Assembly: GCF_002999335.1 (NCBI RefSeq)
Contig: NW_020312081.1
Coordinates: 62,001 to 126,000 of the forward strand
DNA from: Cyclospora cayetanensis
Lineage: Eukaryota > Apicomplexa > Conoidasida > Eucoccidiorida > Eimeriidae
Direction: 5' to 3'
DNA: 64,000 bases
The notes below the pieces were generated by a model. That model did not search any database. It was not told where the DNA came from and saw only the letters and a program-made list of their open reading frames with translations. Numbering within the stretch: the first letter of the stretch is position 1; each line of letters begins with the position of its first letter. Position numbers and translations under genes: made by a program. Below are positions 19,036 through 28,468 of the stretch, one piece after another.

Positions 19036-20476
19036 GGCGAAAGAGGCGTGTGGAGAGGCGTTTTTTCAAACGCCGTAGAGAGGCATCCCTATCGCTTCCT
19101 CCTCCCGTGACAAGGAGGAACGGCTGTATGCATGCACCAGCGGCGGCGCGTGGAGGACGCCATTCTGTCGGTTGTGGCGGCGCGTAATTATTTGAAAGCA
19201 ATTTTTCGCTTCAGGCTGCGTGCGTCAAGAGCAGAATTTGGGCATCAAGATGAGGCATTTCAGCGGAAGTTCTTACCCGTCCTTCGCTTTGGCTTTCCTT
19301 CGTCTTTGTCTTGACTTTCCGTTGGAAGGTGTGTGTCTGCATGTGTCTATGGGTGTCTACTTGTATGTGTCTCTATGTATATCTATGCGCGCGCGAAGAC
19401 GTTCATTTCGCCATCTCGCCGCAGAGAGAAGTCAGGCTTCCAATTATAAAAATGCGCGGAGGGCCACTCAACGCGTTGATAAAAAAATCCGTCAAAAAAA
19501 GACCGTCTCCTTCTCCCCGCCGCCACATGCAATGGGGGTACATCTATCTGGTGGCTGTCGAATGTGCCTTCGTTTCTGCATGCAATTCTGGGCGTTGCAT
19601 AGCGGCGAAGAAGACGAATTGGTGGCGGCGGTGCCTGTGAAGAAGAGCGCCGCTGTTTGAAGGGGCGGACTGCGGCGCACTGCTGCGGTGTCGTCTGCTG
19701 GCTGACAAAGAAGACGTCGACGGCCCTCTCTGCTTCCTCCCTTTTCCCCTTTTTCCGCGAGGGAAGCAAAAACACCAAGCGACGAGCGCGAAGGCGAGCA
19801 AATTGCGTGCAAAACAATACCGCATAGCGAGTGCCAAGGCGAACCCCAGCGCATGGATCACTACTTGGCTTTTGAAGGCGTCTTTGTCTCTATTGAGGGA
19901 AGACTTCCGAGCGGCCTCCTCCCTCCATGAACCCCCAAAGCGAGACGCGTGCCAATACTGTACTGTATGAATGCAATTGCGGATGCGCACATGCATAGGG
20001 GCCTTTTAAATAATCGGGTGATTCTCTCCACGACCGTCACATTATATGTATTCCTCAGGCCGTTTTACTTTTTGAGGGACGTGGCGTGTGGCGACCGCAA
20101 TTCAACGACAACGCGAAGACGAGGCGAAGAAGAAGGAAAAGGAAACGAACGAGGAGGTGTCTCTTTCTGCCTGCGGACGCTGAGTTGGGGGATGCGACGT
20201 CCGTTGTGGAGGTGTCGAGCGGATGCACGCACGCGTCTCTTTGGAAAAAACGCCGAAAAGCTGCCGGCCTCGTGGAATGCAAAGAAAAACGTGACGGGCG
20301 TCTTTTGCGCGCACGTCCGTGTGTTCGTTAGCCAGGCGGGGGCGAAATATGTACTGGGGGTGTAGGAGAGTGCGCGCAATCGCCGAGAGCGGCGTTAGAG
20401 GCTTCCGAGTCGTTCCAAGGAATGACGCACGCGTTTGGCGAGTCTCTGCATGCAGAATAGTCGAGATCACGAGGAA
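19036..20476. other. intergenic between convergent genes
   Basis: This spacer separates the plus-strand giant gene from the minus-strand ETFA gene, so it should contain both 3' UTRs. It has a short TG-rich run near 19,330-19,385 and open frames on both strands, but no exon chain or recognisable protein. Confidence 0.5.
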
Positions 20477-23400
20477 TCAGGGGCCTGTGGCGGCCCCACT
20501 GGGGGCTTGCTGCGGTCGTATTTTCTCCGTTAGCTCCGGAAGCACCTTGTAAATATCGCCCACCAAGTAGAAGTCGCATATCTGAGAGGAGCCCGCATGC
20601 AACAAAAAACGCGCTGCTGCTCGACGCGGGCTCTGCGGTGGTGAGGCGGTTGCCGGAAGCGGCGACGGACGGAGGGGCCCCCTCGGGCGGTGGCGGTGTG
20701 CGGAGGTGCAAAAAGAGGAGAAAAAACCCGACGCCCTCTTCGGTGTCTCCCCTTTGTCTCCCGCGCAGGCGTCCAGGGGGCCTCTCTGCCCTCGCGCGAG
20801 AGAGACGCCGAGAGCAGACAGTCCTCGCACGCACCAGGCTGTGCTGCTTGCTTGCGCGGCGGGCTTCGTACATACAGAGGGCTGGTGGTGCATGGGGAGA
20901 GTGCGCCAGGGGCAGATACGCAAAAGCGCTAACTGCTGCATGCAGGGTAAGAGAGAGGTCTGCGCCCGGTGACGGCTGCAAAGCGGAAAGGGTTACCTTG
21001 AAAATTGGGGCCTCCGGATCCTTGTTCACGGCCACGATAGCTTTTGCGCCGCGCATGCCAGCTACGTGCTGGGAAGCGCCACTGAGACCGAACGCCATGT
21101 ACAAATTGGGCGCCACAATTTTGCCTGTTTGTCCGACCTGCGAAAAAGAAGCGGCACGCGTGAAGCAGACGAAAAGAGAGACATGCGAGGTGGCACGGAG
21201 GAGAGGTCTCCGGCTGGCCGAGCGCGTGAAGCGCTCGTCTAGTGCGTGAAGCGCTCGGCTGGCGCGTGAAGCGCTCGTCTAGTGCGTGGCTCTCTACGCG
21301 TGCGCCGCTACCAACGGTCGACGGCTCGTGCCCTGTGGCCTTGCTGTCCACATTGCGCTGCTCACTTGGAGGTCGTTCGACACGAATCCTAGATCCACAG
21401 CAGCCCGTGTGGCGCCCACTGCAGGAGGCACCGCGCATGAACCTCGTCCATAAAAATGCGCGCATCACATGCACAAAACCAATATGCATGTATACAAACA
21501 CATGCGCCTGTACATGCAGATGTATATAATATATACATATACACCTATGTACGCCTTTCAAGAGGTGCTGTGTCGTTCGTTATAGAGCCTTCGAGTTGGC
21601 GTGTTCCGCTAGCCGATTTAGTGCGGGGAGTCTTTTCTAGCAAGTGCGCGCAAGAGAAGGGAGGAGGGGGGAAAGGCGCACGGGCGGCACCCAGCTTCTC
21701 CCGTAGCGGCTCTAGCAAACCCACAAAGTCCTCACGGCAGCGGAATCCTCTGCCGCCACTGACAACCTGGAGGGCATGCAAAGGGGGCAAAGGACGCAGC
21801 AGGCCAATAAACGCACATGCCAACTTTCGTGCGTGCGTGGCTCCAACACCCCGAAGCGCAGCTGAATCGGCAGGCAATGAAACATTGGCAGAGGTTAGAG
21901 GGAGAAAACGGGCCGGAACGGTGCGCTGTAAAAGCTCTCTGGAGCCAGAATGCATCAGGGTGGCTCAAATATAGAGACACACACGCCCCCAGAAAGGCAG
22001 CTCTAGCTGCACAGCCCTCTGCCTGTGGGGTTGGGAAGATCAATGCTGCGTTTCAAGAGCCGTATCTGTGTGTGTACGCCTTTTGACGGCACTTCCGCTG
22101 GCAAGGAGCGTGACACGGCGTAGGAGAGACACGCGGAAGCCCGGAGTTGTTACGCCACCTTATGTGCAAAGCTGTCACTAAACGCGTCGGTGGTCTAACA
22201 CGTTGCGTGTCTCGGTAGCCGAAGGGGCGGCCCCGAGAAACCTGTCTGCCCTCTCCCTTTCAATAAGAGCTCTCCGGTTGCCCTTCCCCCATTCGCCTTA
22301 CGATTTGAGCGCTTCCCAACTGCGGCTTCGTAGAGTCCTGCAAGATTTCCTCCACGAAATTCTGTGCAGCAGACACACAACGACCCGAACAGGCGTGCGA
22401 GGAGCCCCCAGAGCTATGCGTTGTTGCGCAGTCGCTCGCTGGCTTTGCGCCTGCAGTCGGGAATGTACGTGTTTTTCCTCACAATTCGCGTTTTTTCATG
22501 AAAGTCGTTGATCTCTACAAGGGGGCATGGGGTGTCTGTGAGCTCCGACGGCGCGAAGGCTGCTGCTCGGAAAGTGAGGATCTGCAGTCCGTTTGCCGCC
22601 AACGAAGAAGTTGCACACAGCAGCAGGGCACGCATGCGCTTTCTGAAGCTGTCGCGAACGCGAAGATGGTTGGGCGCTCTGTGCAGTCACTCCCAACTTG
22701 CAAACTCTAGCGCTCGAAGCGCACACGCAAAGGGGTGGCAGAAGAAGCCACAGCGTCCTTAGAAGGATTTCTTCTCATCGTCTTGCAAGTCATCCCTCTC
22801 CCAGTTCCCCCGCACCAGCCTTTCCGCGAGGCCTCTGGAATATTTTTCTTGGGGCCTCTTTGCAAAACACAGCGCCCTTCTTCCACCTGCGCACCCTCGG
22901 GTGTTGTTGGCATTGCACAGTCTGCAGGGCGTTTCCTGCGTAGATGGGGCGGGTAAAGGTGTTGAAATCCTGAGGCAAAGACAGACACGCAGAGAGGAGG
23001 TTGAGAGATACCTTCAAGTTGGGGGGGACAGCGGTCCTTTTGAAGGCACCGAAGCGCAAAATATGAATATGGCATCACTTTAGCGCCTTAGCCGAATTTT
23101 TCCCCTGTAGGGCGAAGATCAAGGGAGAGAGAAGCAGCAGAGCCTCCTTCTGTGCGGCTCTTGCAGCGCGGATTGGGGCAGGATAACAAGGCAGGGGCCG
23201 TCGATGGAAGGGGAATGTACACACGGGGGCCCAATGCTACCCAGGTGCGCCTCTAAAAATACTCGCAGAGCTGCTTGCATCATGGAAAGGCGAGCCCACG
23301 CACTTGGATGCGCACGACGTCCGTTATCGGCTGAATATCCAACAGGGCCCCCAGCCTTGGAAGGATGTCTTTTCCTGCAGTTCCTGCTACGGCGCAGAGG

Positions 23401-24465
23401 ACCTTGGCCTTGTATTTTGCGGCTAAAAAGCGTAGCAGAGAGGCGCTTGCATCAGCCGGCAAGTGCGCCAGAGAGTCATCGGGGAAGTGCAGGATGCGGC
23501 GGACGCCTACTACCTGTCTGTAGCGCGTCAGCAACGCGGAGGGTATGTGCCCAACAAGCACGACGTCCACCTGATTTAAGGGCAGAGAAGAAACTTCGCA
23601 GCAGGGGCCGCAGTTGCAGTGCGTCGCTGCATGCCGGAAATTTTCTCGTGCAAAAGACGCGAAAATCGGATCGCAAGCAAGCCGCCTAGGGAACGGAAGG
23701 GCTCACCGGAAGCCGCAGTTGTCGTGCTGCAGCGATACAACTGAAGTCTGCGGGAGTCTTTTCTGCGAGCACTAAGCTGCAGGTCCATCGTGTTGGCGGC
23801 TGCAGAGGCCTCCGCTGTGAGAACAGTTTCAACGGAATAAAGGGCTGAGAGGATCGGTCTTGCAAGGAAGAAAGGACGGACGTGTCGGAATATATATATG
23901 TGTATATATATGCAGACGCCTCCTACATATATATACATATGCAGACGCTTCCTACATATATATGTATACATGTACAGCGCAGGGAAGGAAGGACCCTTCC
24001 TAGGGGCGTAAGGGTGATGATGGAGAGAAAAGCGGGGGGGGGGAAGGGGGGGGGGGAGCCGCCTCTGCAACCCCCATCAAGAGCTCTTTCAAGAAGCTAG
24101 GCGACACATCCAAAGAATGTCTTACTGTCTGTAAAATAGAGGTGCTCTTTGGAACAAGTCCACGGAAACGGGGCAGAAGGCGAACAACACATTGGACAAC
24201 CATCTTGAATGCTGTGCATAACTGCATACACACATATATATATACATATGTATGCATACACATATAAACATCGAGGCACACATGCACAAATGTGGCAATA
24301 CGAGCATACACGCATGTAGCTACACGCACAAACATACATATTTATGTAATATGCACACACCTGCGCGGCCATAGTCAAAATGGCACAAATATGTTGAACT
24401 ATACCACATTGAAGGAATTTTAGGGGTGCTTTGTACGTAGAAGGAAGCGAAGATCGCTGTTGCAC
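20477..24465 (-). CDS. electron transfer flavoprotein subunit alpha (ETFA), multi-exon
   Basis: Mitochondrial matrix FAD protein. With the beta subunit it takes electrons from acyl-CoA and related dehydrogenases and passes them to ETF:ubiquinone oxidoreductase. Minus-strand exons, all in matching phase: 23,799-23,707, 23,570-23,304, 22,969-22,895, 22,581-22,483, 22,361-22,302, 21,766-21,682, 21,418-21,366, 21,137-20,997 and 20,581-20,477. The proposed first exon (24,465-24,361, [17 protein letters not shown]) is less sure. The model gives 360 residues, near the family size. Family blocks are clear: [74 protein letters not shown], the FAD-binding [17 protein letters not shown] and [19 protein letters not shown], and the C-terminal [15 protein letters not shown]. 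The FAD-binding residues appear intact, so it should be functional. Confidence 0.93.
21222..21290. repeat. three-copy tandem repeat in an ETFA intron
   Basis: About three copies of a ~20-base unit containing GCGTGAAGCGCTCGTCTAGT, the middle copy diverged to CGGCTGG. It lies in the intron between the 21,418-21,366 and 21,137-20,997 exons and has no coding role. Confidence 0.8.
23887..23972. repeat. ATATAT/GCAGACGC minisatellite
   Basis: Alternating (AT)n and (CATATATATA)n blocks separated by a repeated GCAGACGCyTCCTACATATA unit. It lies in the first intron of ETFA. Confidence 0.75.
24034..24057 (+). repeat. long G runs, G-quadruplex candidate
   Basis: Two guanine runs of about ten bases or more, separated by AA, with shorter G runs just upstream (GGGGCG, AGGG). 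They lie in the first intron of ETFA, so the transcript carries the C-rich strand and the non-template strand carries the G runs. Confidence 0.75.
24225..24360. repeat. CA/TA-rich microsatellite
   Basis: Imperfect alternating CATACACATATATA repeats immediately downstream of the putative ETFA first exon, inside its first intron. Confidence 0.75.
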
Positions 24466-24936
24466 ACGAAGAGCGAAAGTGCGCTCGGGCTACTCTGGTC
24501 CGTAAATGTGCAGCAGCACCTGTTTCACGAGAAGAGCGTGTTGCGCATTATTTCGGAGGCACCGAATTCGTTATTCTGATTATTTCATGACGTTTCCTGC
24601 TCAAATCTTTGTTACGCCTCGAATTACCACTGAATTACTCGGATCTGGGGCCCATGAGCAAGGGGAAGCTGCCTATCGCTGCCGCCACCCTCAAAGGGGC
24701 TGCATGCCCTTGCCCATCGGGTGTATCCTCGCCCTTCGCCGGATCGAGCGGACATGCGCTGTGCGTTTTATAAATGAGAAATATTTTTGCATTCCTTCAA
24801 TCAGAGGGATTTTGAGCCCTTCGCTGATCTCTTGCGCCGCCGCTTCGGCCCGCTGTTAGCCACATTGCCGCATCGGCGCTTGCGGCTGCGGCGCCCCTTC
24901 TGCCTCGTTGTATTTTCCTCCTTCGCCTCACCGGAA
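24466..24936. promoter_or_regulatory. putative shared bidirectional promoter
   Basis: A 470-base gap between the proposed ETFA start (minus) and the start of the next plus-strand gene, whose N-terminus is a mitochondrial presequence. Head-to-head spacing this short makes a common regulatory region likely. It is stop-dense and has no assigned coding. No TATA-like or known ApiAP2 motif could be fixed with confidence. Confidence 0.35.
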
Positions 24937-26786
24937 ATGCATCCCGCCGTCTTGAGCAGATTTGCGCGCGTGGGGAGGGTCTTGCAGACTCAGCATGCCC
25001 GCCCGTTTGCCACATCCGCAGTCCCAGCGTCTCCTCCTGAGGAGAAGGTGAGGAATACCAAAAGGAGGGGCCTTCAGAAGTGTATTTCTTGACTTTGCAG
25101 AGCCTTGCAGAAAAGTGCTGTGCTTCTTTGGCATTCGGCACAGTCTCTTTTGCGTGTGTTCTATTGCGCGCCGCTTTTCTCTCTTCTCCAACGTGCTGTT
25201 TCTTGGGGTTTCCCCGCCTCGACGCCGTGCTGTGTGCTGTCTATTCATCCGCCTCCTTCATGAGGCGCGCGCTACAAGAGGCCTTCTTGCGCACTCTGAG
25301 AACTCTTGATTTCCAATATTTTGCGCCTCTATAAGCCGCTCCCTCCTTCCCTCGAAAGCTCCCCCGCAATACTCCGAAATCCGATAATGCACGACTCTCT
25401 CTCTGCACTTATGCATCACACATATATTTAAGACACGCGCGTCTTCTTTCCGTGCCTTGGACGCTGTCGGGACGATTCTTCTCCCCCGTTTTGTGCGGCT
25501 TCCTCCTTCCCTTCTGGTGCGGGCCCTTCGCTGCTGCTTTGCACGCGCGTTTCAGTCTTGGACGCTGCTGGTGCTTCCTCACGTGTTCAAAAACTTCTTC
25601 CGTAGATGCTGTCAAAGCAGAGACGCTTCAAGAAGAACGCTCTCCGCGGGATGCTGTCCTTTTCTGTGCCTCAGCTTGCGGGTGTCGCTCTCTCCCACTC
25701 CACCCCCCCCTCGAATTCTCAGGTGGCTCTTGCGTCTTCCTTCGTGGCTCCTTTGCCAATTCCTGGTATTCGGAGGGCACCCCGCACGCCAACACTTTCC
25801 ACCGACAGCAAATTCAACACCTACGTAAGAGTAGTGCTCACACTCGCGCGCGCTTGGGAAGGCGCGCTTCTTCTGCGCGTAGTGTGAGGGATAGGCGTGC
25901 CAGGGATTGGTGTGTGTCTGTATGTGTACTTGTATGTGTGCATATGTGTGCACATGTATGTTCATTTGTATGTATATATGTATGTGTGCATATGTGTGCA
26001 TGTGTGTGTTTCGTACATACATATATACATGTATGTATGTGTACATATGTGTGCGTGTATGTGTACTTGTGTGTATATATATGTGTGCATGTGTGTGTAT
26101 TTGTATTTATATATGCATGTGTACATATGTGTGCATGTATGTATTTTGCATGTGTATTTTTATATATGTATGTGTCCATGTGTGTGCACGTGTGTGTTTT
26201 GTATGTATATATATGTGTGTATATGTGTGCACGTGTGTGTTTTGTATGTGTACATATGTGTGTATATGTGTGCACGTGTGTGTTTTGTATGTGTACTTGT
26301 ATATATGTACGGATGTGTGTACCTGTGTGCGTATGTGTGTGTATGTATATATGTGTGTGTGTTCGTGCGTGCGTATGTGTGGTCTATATATATATATATG
26401 TATATGTATCTATGTACCTATGTATTTTTATGTATGTATTGATGTACAAATATGTGTAGAACAGTTTGTGTGTGCGAGGCGCCGCCGCGGGCGGCGTTTA
26501 AGGCGCGTTGCACGAGGGTCTAAAGAATTGCGCGTGTTGCTTTGGGATTTTCTCACGGTTTAGCATGCAGACGTTGATAGCGCCCTCCTCAGTCGACGGA
26601 TTTCTTTGTGCCTTTCCTTTGTATTTTTACAGTGTTGAGCCGCATGCCGCCGTTTTATGTTGTTGGCGTTGCGTTTGTTGTTTGCGAAAACGCTTGCAGT
26701 CGGGGGCGGTGTACGATCGCCTGTTTCCTTTCGTCCTCACGGCCTCCTTTCTGGTTCCCTTGTGGGGTATCACCAACTACTTCTGA
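24937..26786 (+). CDS. probable nuclear-encoded mitochondrial membrane protein, partly resolved
   Basis: Exon 1 (24,937-25,047, donor GTGAGG) encodes 37 residues typical of a mitochondrial presequence: MHPAVLSRFARVGRVLQ, a few residues later ARPFATSAVPA, with no acidic residue before the final EEK. Downstream exons are less sure. 25,606 onward gives a basic MLSKQRRFKKNALRG stretch, and 25,724-25,829 (acceptor TTCTCAG, donor GTAAGA) reads either FANSWYSEGTPHANTFHRQQ or an alternative frame. The last block (from about 26,633) encodes hydrophobic MPPFYVVGVAFVV in one frame and LFPFVLTASFLVPLWGITNYF, broken here as LFPFVLTASFLV + PLWGITNYF, in another, ending at TGA 26,784-26,786. That implies a missed splice or a sequence frameshift. 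Size and shape suggest a small inner-membrane respiratory-complex subunit, but I do not recognise it. Confidence 0.5.
25905..26460 (+). repeat. TG/TA-rich degenerate minisatellite
   Basis: About 550 bases of alternating GTGTGTATATGTGTGCA units with internal 30-40 base higher-order periodicity (TGTGCACGTGTGTGTTTTGTATGTG recurs three times near 26,190-26,300; string written here only as its repeat). It gives long Cys/Val/Tyr open frames in several registers that are not genes. It lies within the presumed last intron of the plus-strand gene beginning at 24,937. Confidence 0.85.
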
Positions 26787-26895
26787 GTGTAAATACCGTG
26801 GGTTGCGGGGGCGTGCGCTAGCTCCAGTGTCTGTCTGACGTAAAGGGTTGAGGTTTCTCTTTTGACAAAGGCTCTTCGAGCACCCTTGCAAGAAT

Positions 26896-26923
26896 CGCAC
26901 ATACGCATGCATGCGTATGTGCG
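26896..26923. repeat. 28-bp perfect palindrome with GCATGCATGC core
   Basis: The arms CGCACATACGCATG and its exact complement abut with no loop. The centre contains overlapping GCATGC/TGCATGCA, a motif known to be bound by apicomplexan AP2-family factors. It sits 110 bases after the stop of the upstream gene. Confidence 0.85.
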
Positions 26924-27678
26924 TTTTGGGGGTTGCCACCCCTCGGTGTTGCGCCCCTAGCAGGCCGCTGGTCTGCCCCCCTTCTCCCCCCCCCGCAAAA
27001 TCGAACTGTTTGCATCCAGCCTGCGCAGCATAGGGCATGAGAGTCAGCCTTGTTTGGCTGTGCTGCGAAAATCAAGTAAAAGCAAAGATATGCACAGGGG
27101 TCGGACGCCTGTATGCAGGGGCAGACGGATAGTAATACGAATTATCAGGAAGGCACCGGCAGTTGGGGCCTTTTAGAGTTTTGTTGGTGTCTGAGGCGCT
27201 CTTTCTGGCTGCTTCTGGGAGATACGGGTGGCGTTTAAAGCTGCGAGTGGACTCTTTTCTAACGTCTGAAAAAAGCGCTTCTTTTCTTCTCTCTCCCTGC
27301 GCTGCCCCGTTGCGAATTTCGAGGCCCTTCATGATTATTGTTGCGAGCCTACTAAATACACAGGCACGCGCGAAGGCTGCCGAAAGGAGCTTTGGCTCAA
27401 TACCCCCGTAGGAAGGTGGGGGAGCGGGGAGGGGGGGGACGGAGGGGCTGCCTTCTGATCGCTCTATAAGCACGCAGAGATTCGGTGCGCCTCCTCGAGA
27501 TCATCAAAACGGGCAGGCAGCGCCGCCGGAAACTTGTGCCCTCTTCTCTTCTTAAGGGGCCTTAACAGCAGTTTGTGAGGTCACCCCACTAGGCAGCAGA
27601 AAGCGTACGAGGCGGGGGGTGAGGCGCGTAGAAGACGCGGAATGCCAGCGATGTTTCGCTGCACGGGGGGCGTGAGAA

Positions 27679-27779
27679 GGCCGTTTCTCTTTAGGGAGAC
27701 AGGCTAGAGCACTGGAATTATGTGTGCGAGACGGCCGTTTCTCTTTAGGGAGACAGGCTAGAGCACTGAATTATGTGTG
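27679..27779 (+). repeat. 54-base tandem duplication
   Basis: Two adjacent copies of a unit starting GGCCGTTTCTCTTTAGGGAG and ending in ATTATGTGTG differ by a single G. Copy one is 27,679-27,726 plus a CGAGAC spacer, copy two 27,733-27,779. Near-identity implies a recent duplication. Confidence 0.9.
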
Positions 27780-28020
27780 TTTCTTTCCAAAGAAAGCGGT
27801 TCGCTGATGGAAGGTAGGTAGGTAATTTAAGATGAAGCCTTCGTATTGGGCGCGTGCTTGCGCCTAAATTTCGGTTTAGCGGGCTGAGAGCGGTGGTGGA
27901 GGTGGAGAGCACGGAGGGGTTCCTCTCTCCGGGGAAGGTTTTTTCAAGTTGCGTCGAGTGCCAATAGGCACACAATTTGAGCCATAGAAGACAGAGAATC
28001 GGCGAGGGTGTAGCAGGGGT

Positions 28021-28118
28021 GAGAGGAGGGAGCGCCTCTGGTGTGGTGGTGGAAACGGTGGGGTGGGGCCCCCAACCCCACCGTCTCCACCACCACACCA
28101 GAGGCGCTCCCTCCTCTC
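28021..28118. repeat. 44-bp near-perfect inverted repeat, 10-base loop
   Basis: The left arm (28,021-28,064) and right arm (28,075-28,118) are reverse complements over 44 positions with one mismatch (GGAAACG against GGAGACG). The loop GGGGCCCCCA can itself pair. It lies 350 bases upstream of the helicase start. No target-site duplication was seen at its edges, so a MITE origin is not supported; a palindromic duplication or a transcribed hairpin fits as well. Confidence 0.92.
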
Positions 28119-28468
28119 CCTCCCGCAGACCCTGAGGCCTATCGCGAGTAATCTCTTGCACGTGTCTTGGCTGCTGACGAATAATAAGCATTTCAACGCG
28201 TAAAAAATCAAGAAGACTGGCGTGGTTGCTGCAGTTGAATGCCCAAGGCAGAGATAGAAGGATCGCCTTCCCCCCCTCTACGCACGTCGAATATCCTGCC
28301 GGGGGCCCCCCTGGTTGGTGGCAGGCGTCTTGGGCATCTGAAATAAGACTTCTCCCGTTTTGGGAGCAGCAGGCGCTGCGAAAGAGGTCTCTCTATAAGT
28401 AGAAGGCGCGGTTATTTCGATATCTGAAGCCCTTGCAAAAGGCACCGAACGAAGCCTCTTGTACACAC

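Larger units (their letters stand above)
26787..28468. other. intergenic with palindromes and duplications
   Basis: No gene supported. It contains the 28-bp palindrome at 26.9 kb, the 54-base tandem duplication at 27.7 kb and the long hairpin at 28.05 kb, then the presumed promoter of the helicase. A minus-strand open frame (28,278-28,466) has a protein-like sequence (EITAPSTYRETSFAAPAAPK) but no traceable upstream exon. It overlaps the helicase 5' region, so I leave it uncalled. Confidence 0.5.

Noticed and set aside
25897..26563. Long Cys/Val/Tyr-rich open frames on both strands
   Set aside because: They arise from a TG/TA microsatellite being open in several registers; no biased frame or domain.
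28021..28118. Interpretation of the long inverted repeat as a MITE
   Set aside because: No target-site duplication was seen at its edges and no second copy in the window; kept only as an inverted repeat.
28278..28466. Minus-strand protein-like frame just upstream of the helicase
   Set aside because: No traceable upstream exon, and it would have to run antisense through helicase exon 1.
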